Source: an uncultured Gemmiger sp.
GTDB lineage: Bacteria; Bacillota; Clostridia; Oscillospirales; Ruminococcaceae
Direction: 5' to 3'
Assembly: GCA_959018215.1 (NCBI GenBank)
Contig: CAUEKL010000096.1
Location: forward strand, 1 to 8,421
Length of the DNA: 8,421 bases
Below are positions 5,307 to 8,421 of the stretch, in pieces; positions within the stretch are counted from its first letter, which is position 1, and every line of letters starts with the position of its first letter. The position numbers and the translations under genes are program-made. The notes beneath the pieces were generated by a model. It worked only from the letters and a program-made list of their open reading frames with translations, ran no database searches and was not told the DNA's origin.

Positions 5307-5350
5307 TTTTTGTGCGCATTGAACAAAAAGTTGTCGCAAGGAGGTCACCC

Positions 5351-5779
5351 ATGGACGAATTGGATCGCAAAATCATCCAATTGATGCAGAAAAATGCCCG
5401 TATGCCGGTGAAGGAGATCGCCCAGCAGATCAGCCTGACCAGCCCGGCGGTGTCCAGCCGTATCCACCGTCTGGAGCAGGAAGGGGTCATTGGCGGGTAC
5501 ACCGTGCTGCTGCACCGGCCGGACGAGCCCAACCGGGTCCAGGCACTGGTGTCGGTCCAGACGGCCCCCGCCGCCCGGGACGAATTTTTGTCCCTGGTGC
5601 AAAGCGAGCCGGATGTGCTGCAGTGCTACCGGGTGACCGGCGTGTATAATTTTACGGTCAAGGTCAGCTGCGCGGGCATTGAGGAGCTGGAACACCTGCT
5701 GACCAAGCTGCAGCAGCTGGGCACCACCAATACCCAGATCATCCTGGCCACCCAGCTGGACCGTCAGCTGAACCCCTGA
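5351..5779 (+). CDS. Lrp/AsnC family transcriptional regulator
   Basis: A 142-residue regulator of the Lrp/AsnC family. The N-terminal winged helix-turn-helix (about 1-60) has the typical MDELDRKIIQLMQKNARMP opening, KEIAQQISLTSPAVSSRIHRLE around the recognition helix (31-42) and GVIGGYTV as the wing. The C-terminal RAM ligand-binding domain (about 64-138) includes VLQCYRVTGVYNFTVKV, the region that binds small effectors in relatives. Such proteins bind DNA as dimers or octamers and sense amino acids; the ligand here cannot be told. AAGGAGG (5338-5344) is 6 nt before the ATG and fixes the start. The frame stays open upstream to 5219, but that stretch is U-rich leader. It heads an operon and is divergent from DUF436-yggS, a layout common for autoregulating Lrp proteins. 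Confidence 0.92.
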   Translation: MDELDRKIIQLMQKNARMPVKEIAQQISLTSPAVSSRIHRLEQEGVIGGYTVLLHRPDEPNRVQALVSVQTAPAARDEFLSLVQSEPDVLQCYRVTGVYNFTVKVSCAGIEELEHLLTKLQQLGTTNTQIILATQLDRQLNP

Positions 5780-5818
5780 AAGTACGGACCCACAAAACGA
5801 GGAAGGAGATCCTGTCCT

Positions 5819-6250
5819 GTGTTGATTTTCTGCAAACATTGCGGGCTGCTGCTGCCCGCCCATCAGACCGTCTGCCCCCGATGCGGCACTCCCGCTGCCC
5901 AGGCTTCCACGCCGAACCGGCCGCCGCTGTATGAATCCGACACCCCACAAGCCGCCCAGCCGCCCAAGGACGGTCCCCGCTATGAGGCTCCCCATCAGGA
6001 ACGGGGCCCTATGGGGGTGGCCGGCTACTTCGGTTCCCTGCTGCTGTTTGCAGTACCGGTGGTCGGGCTGATCTTCATGCTGATCTGGTCCATCAGCGAG
6101 CGGGTCCGCCCCGAGCGGCACCGGCTGGCCCAGGCTTATCTGATCCGCACGGTGATCTTTTCGGCGCTGCTGCTGGTGGCGGCCCTGGTCTTCTCGGCTG
6201 TCATGAGCCAGATGGCCTACCGGATGGCGTACTATCCGTTCTACTATTGA
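5819..6250 (+). CDS. Zinc-ribbon protein with two membrane segments
   Basis: A 143-residue protein of unknown function. An N-terminal zinc ribbon is formed by C5-x2-C8 and C19-x2-C22. A low-complexity proline/glutamine linker follows (about 27-63), then a first membrane segment (about 67-91) and a second (about 107-130), with a basic loop ERVRPERHR between them and a tyrosine-rich end. The basic loop suggests the ribbon, loop and C-terminus may not all lie on the same side, so topology is uncertain. Similar small zinc-ribbon membrane proteins are common in Clostridia. The GTG start at 5819 has AAGGAG (5803-5808) with a 10-nt spacer; the next codon is TTG, a possible alternative. It lies 39 nt after the Lrp gene and 19 nt before the glycosyltransferase, consistent with one operon. 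Confidence 0.75.
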   Translation: MLIFCKHCGLLLPAHQTVCPRCGTPAAQASTPNRPPLYESDTPQAAQPPKDGPRYEAPHQERGPMGVAGYFGSLLLFAVPVVGLIFMLIWSISERVRPERHRLAQAYLIRTVIFSALLLVAALVFSAVMSQMAYRMAYYPFYY

Positions 6251-6269
6251 AAGGCAAAGAGGTGCTTTT

Positions 6270-7259
6270 GTGAAAGCGAGTGTCATCATCCCCAATCTGA
6301 ACGGGGCGGGGTGGCTGCGGGATTCCATCGAATCCGTCTGGGCACAGACCGAGCAGGACTTTGAGCTCATTGTCATCGACAACGGCTCCACCGACGAAAG
6401 CCTGGAAATTGCCCGCAGCTACTGCGGCAGGGACCGCTATACCCTGATTGAAAATGCCACCAACACCGGGTTTTCCCACGCGGTAAACCAGGGAATTGCC
6501 ATCGGCAAGGGCGAATACATGGTGCTGTTCAACAACGACGCCTTTGCCGAGCCGGACTGGCTGGCCGAGCTGATCCGCACAGCGGACGCCGACCCGCGAA
6601 TCTTTGCAGTGTCCAGTCTGATGCTGCGCTACTATGAGCCGGAGCTGGCCGACGATGCCGGTGATTATGTGACCTTGCTGGGCTTTGCCTGCAAGCGGGG
6701 CGACGGACTGAAGGCCAGCCGCTATCAAAAGCCCTGCCGGATCTTTTCCGCCTGCGGCGGAGCGGCTTTGTACCGCAAGTCCATCCTGGACGAGATCGGC
6801 GTATTTGACGAGCTCTTCTTTGCCTATTACGAGGATGTGGACCTGAGCTGGCGTGCCAATAATTTCGGTTACAAAAACGTCTACTGCCCCACCGCCCGCT
6901 GCCGCCACATCTGCGGCGCCACCACCGGCGCGGTACGCTACAATCCCTTCAAGAGCATCCAGAGCGGCCGCAACAGCATCCTGCTGCCCTACAAGAACAT
7001 GCCCGCCCTGATGATTCTTCTGAACATCCTTCCCCTGGTGCTGGGGTATCTTTTGAAGGTGCTCATGTTCCGGCTGCGGGGCTTTGGGGGCGATTACGCC
7101 AAGGGCTTTGCCGAAGCCCGGGTGGCCCTGCCCAAGCTGAACAAGCCGAAATTTTATTGGCGCAACCTGCCCAACTATGTCTGGGTGGAGTACAGCCTGA
7201 TCGTGGGGCTGTTCCGGTACATCGTTTACCGGGTGCAGCGCGCTTTGAAAATCACCTGA
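6270..7259 (+). CDS. Family 2 glycosyltransferase (rhamnosyltransferase-like)
   Basis: A 329-residue GT2 (GT-A fold) enzyme, expected to transfer a sugar from a nucleotide donor onto a cell-envelope polysaccharide or lipid carrier at the cytoplasmic face of the membrane. Visible motifs are the N-terminal VIIPNLNG (5-12), IDNGSTDES (36-44), NTGFSHAVNQGI (65-76), the DxD-like NND (88-90), the acceptor-side CGGAALYRK (162-170) and YYEDVDLSWR (186-195), typical of the WcaE/rhamnosyltransferase-like branch. A hydrophobic segment at about 245-267 may anchor it. GAGGTG (6259-6264) lies 5 nt before the GTG start. The donor and acceptor cannot be told, and no polysaccharide genes are visible nearby. 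It is the last gene before the terminator at 7281-7320. Confidence 0.9.
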   Translation: MKASVIIPNLNGAGWLRDSIESVWAQTEQDFELIVIDNGSTDESLEIARSYCGRDRYTLIENATNTGFSHAVNQGIAIGKGEYMVLFNNDAFAEPDWLAELIRTADADPRIFAVSSLMLRYYEPELADDAGDYVTLLGFACKRGDGLKASRYQKPCRIFSACGGAALYRKSILDEIGVFDELFFAYYEDVDLSWRANNFGYKNVYCPTARCRHICGATTGAVRYNPFKSIQSGRNSILLPYKNMPALMILLNILPLVLGYLLKVLMFRLRGFGGDYAKGFAEARVALPKLNKPKFYWRNLPNYVWVEYSLIVGLFRYIVYRVQRALKIT

Positions 7260-7280
7260 TTCTTTTCCCCAAAGAAAAAA

Positions 7281-7320
7281 CCGCCCGCCGCAGTGTTGGT
7301 GCTGCAGCGGGCGGCTTTTT
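7281..7320. terminator. Bidirectional terminator between glycosyltransferase and YitT gene
   Basis: Hairpin of 8 GC pairs (7281-7288 with 7307-7314), one C-A mismatch, then 4 more pairs (7290-7293 with 7302-7305). TTTTT follows on the plus strand (7316-7320). A-rich 7271-7280 gives TTTTTT on the minus strand. It ends both convergent operons. Confidence 0.9.
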
Positions 7321-7330
7321 GTATGTAAGA

Positions 7331-8203
7331 TCAGCGGTCGTTCTTTTCGGTGTTGCCCAGGACCAGGCGACGGAAGCCTTCGCCCTGGACCTCGTTGGCC
7401 TGAAGCATGATGGTGAAGCTGTTGGGGTCAAGCTTTTTGATCTCGTGCTCGATCTCATACAGCTGCTTGCTGCTGCAGGCGCACAGAACCACGTCCCGGG
7501 GATCGCCCTTGTAGCCGCCGTAGGCTTTGAGCAGGGTGGAGCCACGGTCCACGGTACGCACGATGGCATCGCATACCGCAGGGCCGTCGTCGGTGACGAT
7601 CATGGCCAGCATGCAGGAATTGAAACCGAACATCATCCAGTTGATGATGTAGGAGGTCAGGAAGTTGAGGATCAGGCCGTAGATGATGGTGTCCACATCC
7701 CGGAAGACCAGACCGTTGGCCAGGATGACCGTGAGCGCCGCCCCGAAGGTCAGATTGCCGAAGGGCATGTGCGGATGCTTGACCTTGACGGCCATGGTGA
7801 TGAAGTCCATACCGCCGGTGCTGGAGTTCTGCATGTAGATCAGGGCATCGCCGATGCCGCTGATGACGCCGCCGCAGATGGCGGCCAGCATCCGGTCCCC
7901 GGTATACACCGGCAGCATGGGCAGTACCCAGTCGGAAAAGACGGCAAACATAATCATGCACCAGACGCTGCGCAGGAAGAAATCCCGCCCCAGAAGCTTA
8001 TAACAGAACAGCACAATGGGGATATTGAGCAGGATGTTGGAGATACCGATGGGCATGCCGAACAGGTGATACAGAATGGCACCGATACCGGCCACACCGG
8101 TGATGGGGACCTGCGCAGCCACAGCAAAGCTGTACATGCCAAGGGCCGAGATAAAGCAGCCCAGTGTTTCAAGGAAAATGTGTTTCAGGCGTTTTTGGGT
8201 CAT
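7331..8203 (-). CDS. YitT family membrane protein (DUF161 + DUF2179)
   Basis: A 290-residue integral membrane protein of the YitT/YpjC family (COG1284), found in many copies in Firmicutes and without a firmly known function. About five membrane segments lie between 8 and 200. The family segments ITGVAGIGAILYHLFGMPIG (34-53), ISGIGDALIY (114-123) and SSTGGMDFI (128-136) are intact. A cytoplasmic C-terminal DUF2179 domain covers about 205-285, with DRGSTLL (219-225) near its start. The ATG at 8203 has AGAGAGGAA just upstream; an extension to 8284 would add a hydrophilic arginine-rich stretch that overlaps the upstream gene. It is 37 nt after the upstream gene's stop, so it is probably co-transcribed with it. 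Confidence 0.93.
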   Translation of the reverse strand: MTQKRLKHIFLETLGCFISALGMYSFAVAAQVPITGVAGIGAILYHLFGMPIGISNILLNIPIVLFCYKLLGRDFFLRSVWCMIMFAVFSDWVLPMLPVYTGDRMLAAICGGVISGIGDALIYMQNSSTGGMDFITMAVKVKHPHMPFGNLTFGAALTVILANGLVFRDVDTIIYGLILNFLTSYIINWMMFGFNSCMLAMIVTDDGPAVCDAIVRTVDRGSTLLKAYGGYKGDPRDVVLCACSSKQLYEIEHEIKKLDPNSFTIMLQANEVQGEGFRRLVLGNTEKNDR

Positions 8204-8240
8204 AGGTTCCTCTCTGTCTCTTTTGGTTTCGTTTCGGGTT

Positions 8241-8421
8241 TTACTTTCTGCGGCGGCGGTAGGTGCGGCCGCTTTCCTGCGCACGGCTGCGCAGCATGAG
8301 AACGGCGGCGGTCACACCGCCGATGACCACCACACCGATGCCGATGTACAGGGGCAGCATGCTGCTGGTCTGGCGCAGTTCCTCCTGCTGTTCCAGGGTT
8401 TCAGGGTCAGGAGTGGGCACC
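8241..8421 (-). CDS. C-terminal membrane anchor of an unidentified protein (partial)
   Basis: The last 59 residues of a protein whose start lies beyond the window; the first full codon ends at 8420. The visible part is a short acidic/glutamine-rich linker (PDPETLEQQEELRQ), one hydrophobic segment (about 22-43, rich in G, V and I) and a strongly basic tail ending RTYRRRRK before TAA (8243-8241). This is the usual end of a single-pass protein with most of its chain outside the cell and a cytoplasmic basic stop-transfer tail. LPLYIG at the membrane edge is not an LPXTG sortase signal. The main domain and function cannot be seen. Confidence 0.75.
   Translation of the reverse strand, partial: VPTPDPETLEQQEELRQTSSMLPLYIGIGVVVIGGVTAAVLMLRSRAQESGRTYRRRRK

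Larger units (their letters stand above)
5009..5350. other. Intergenic regulatory region between DUF436 and Lrp gene
   Basis: A 342-bp gene-free stretch, much richer in AT than its surroundings, especially 5101-5335. From left to right it contains the DUF436 Shine-Dalgarno, an extended -10 promoter on the minus strand, a terminator-like hairpin, a near-consensus minus-strand promoter, a plus-strand promoter and a U-rich leader of about 136 nt for the Lrp gene. No tRNA or convincing protein-coding gene is seen. Confidence 0.7.

Noticed and set aside
5219..5350. N-terminal extension of the Lrp protein with a hydrophobic, possibly membrane-spanning segment
   Set aside because: AAGGAGG at 5338-5344 sits ideally before ATG 5351, the Lrp domain starts exactly there, and T-rich DNA produces Phe/Leu/Val-rich translations by chance.
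5645..5650. TATAAT inside the Lrp gene as an internal promoter
   Set aside because: No acceptable -35 at 16-18 bp and the bases encode the conserved VYNF stretch of the RAM domain.
5345..6391. Minus-strand open frame opposite Lrp, zinc-ribbon and glycosyltransferase genes (348 codons)
   Set aside because: No recognisable domain and no ribosome-binding site; the plus-strand genes explain the region.
7157..8299. Long plus-strand open frame opposite the YitT gene (380 codons)
   Set aside because: YitT on the minus strand is a clear family match with a good ribosome-binding site; the plus-strand frame is its shadow and runs through the terminator.
8241..8421. LPXTG cell-wall sorting signal at the end of the partial protein
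   Set aside because: The sequence before the membrane segment is LPLYIG, lacking the T-G of the motif at the right position; a plain transmembrane anchor explains it.

Overview
The window is about 8.4 kb of GC-rich, gene-dense bacterial chromosome. Its gene content (tsaE-tsaB-rpiB-upp, a TIGR01440/DUF436 protein, YggS, YitT), strong Shine-Dalgarno sites and short operons separated by GC-rich hairpin terminators point to a high-GC Firmicute. A gut clostridium of the Oscillospiraceae/Ruminococcaceae (Faecalibacterium, Gemmiger or Subdoligranulum-like) fits best. That placement is inferred from style and gene order, not from a marker gene. I see no rRNA, tRNA, CRISPR array, insertion sequence or prophage gene.

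Layout. (1) 1-2208, plus strand: the end of tsaE, then tsaB, rpiB and upp, closed by a hairpin terminator. tsaE and tsaB belong to tRNA t6A modification, rpiB to the pentose phosphate pathway and upp to uracil salvage. (2) 2230-3708, plus strand: a standalone ABC/SMC-like AAA ATPase overlapping by one base with a cysteine-rich pentapeptide-repeat protein, closed by a hairpin that can work in both directions. (3) 3726-5170, minus strand: a DUF436 (YwlG-like) gene followed by the PLP-homeostasis gene yggS. The leader holds a near-consensus promoter, a terminator-like hairpin and a second, extended -10 promoter. (4) 5180-7320, plus strand: a probable operon of an Lrp/AsnC regulator, a zinc-ribbon membrane protein and a family 2 glycosyltransferase, closed by a second bidirectional terminator. 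(5) 7331-8421, minus strand: a YitT-family membrane protein preceded by the 3' end of a gene for a single-pass membrane-anchored protein.

How the parts relate. Most genes are core housekeeping functions, so I do not see a complete new defence or mobile system. The least explained parts are the 342-bp AT-rich region between DUF436 and the Lrp gene and the ATPase/pentapeptide pair. The intergenic region has two divergent promoters whose -35 boxes are 9 bp apart. Its leftward transcript should meet a terminator after about 80 nt, which suggests a small RNA or an attenuated leader ahead of DUF436-yggS. The ATPase/pentapeptide pair is translationally coupled, and every cysteine of the pentapeptide protein lies on the five-residue repeat register.
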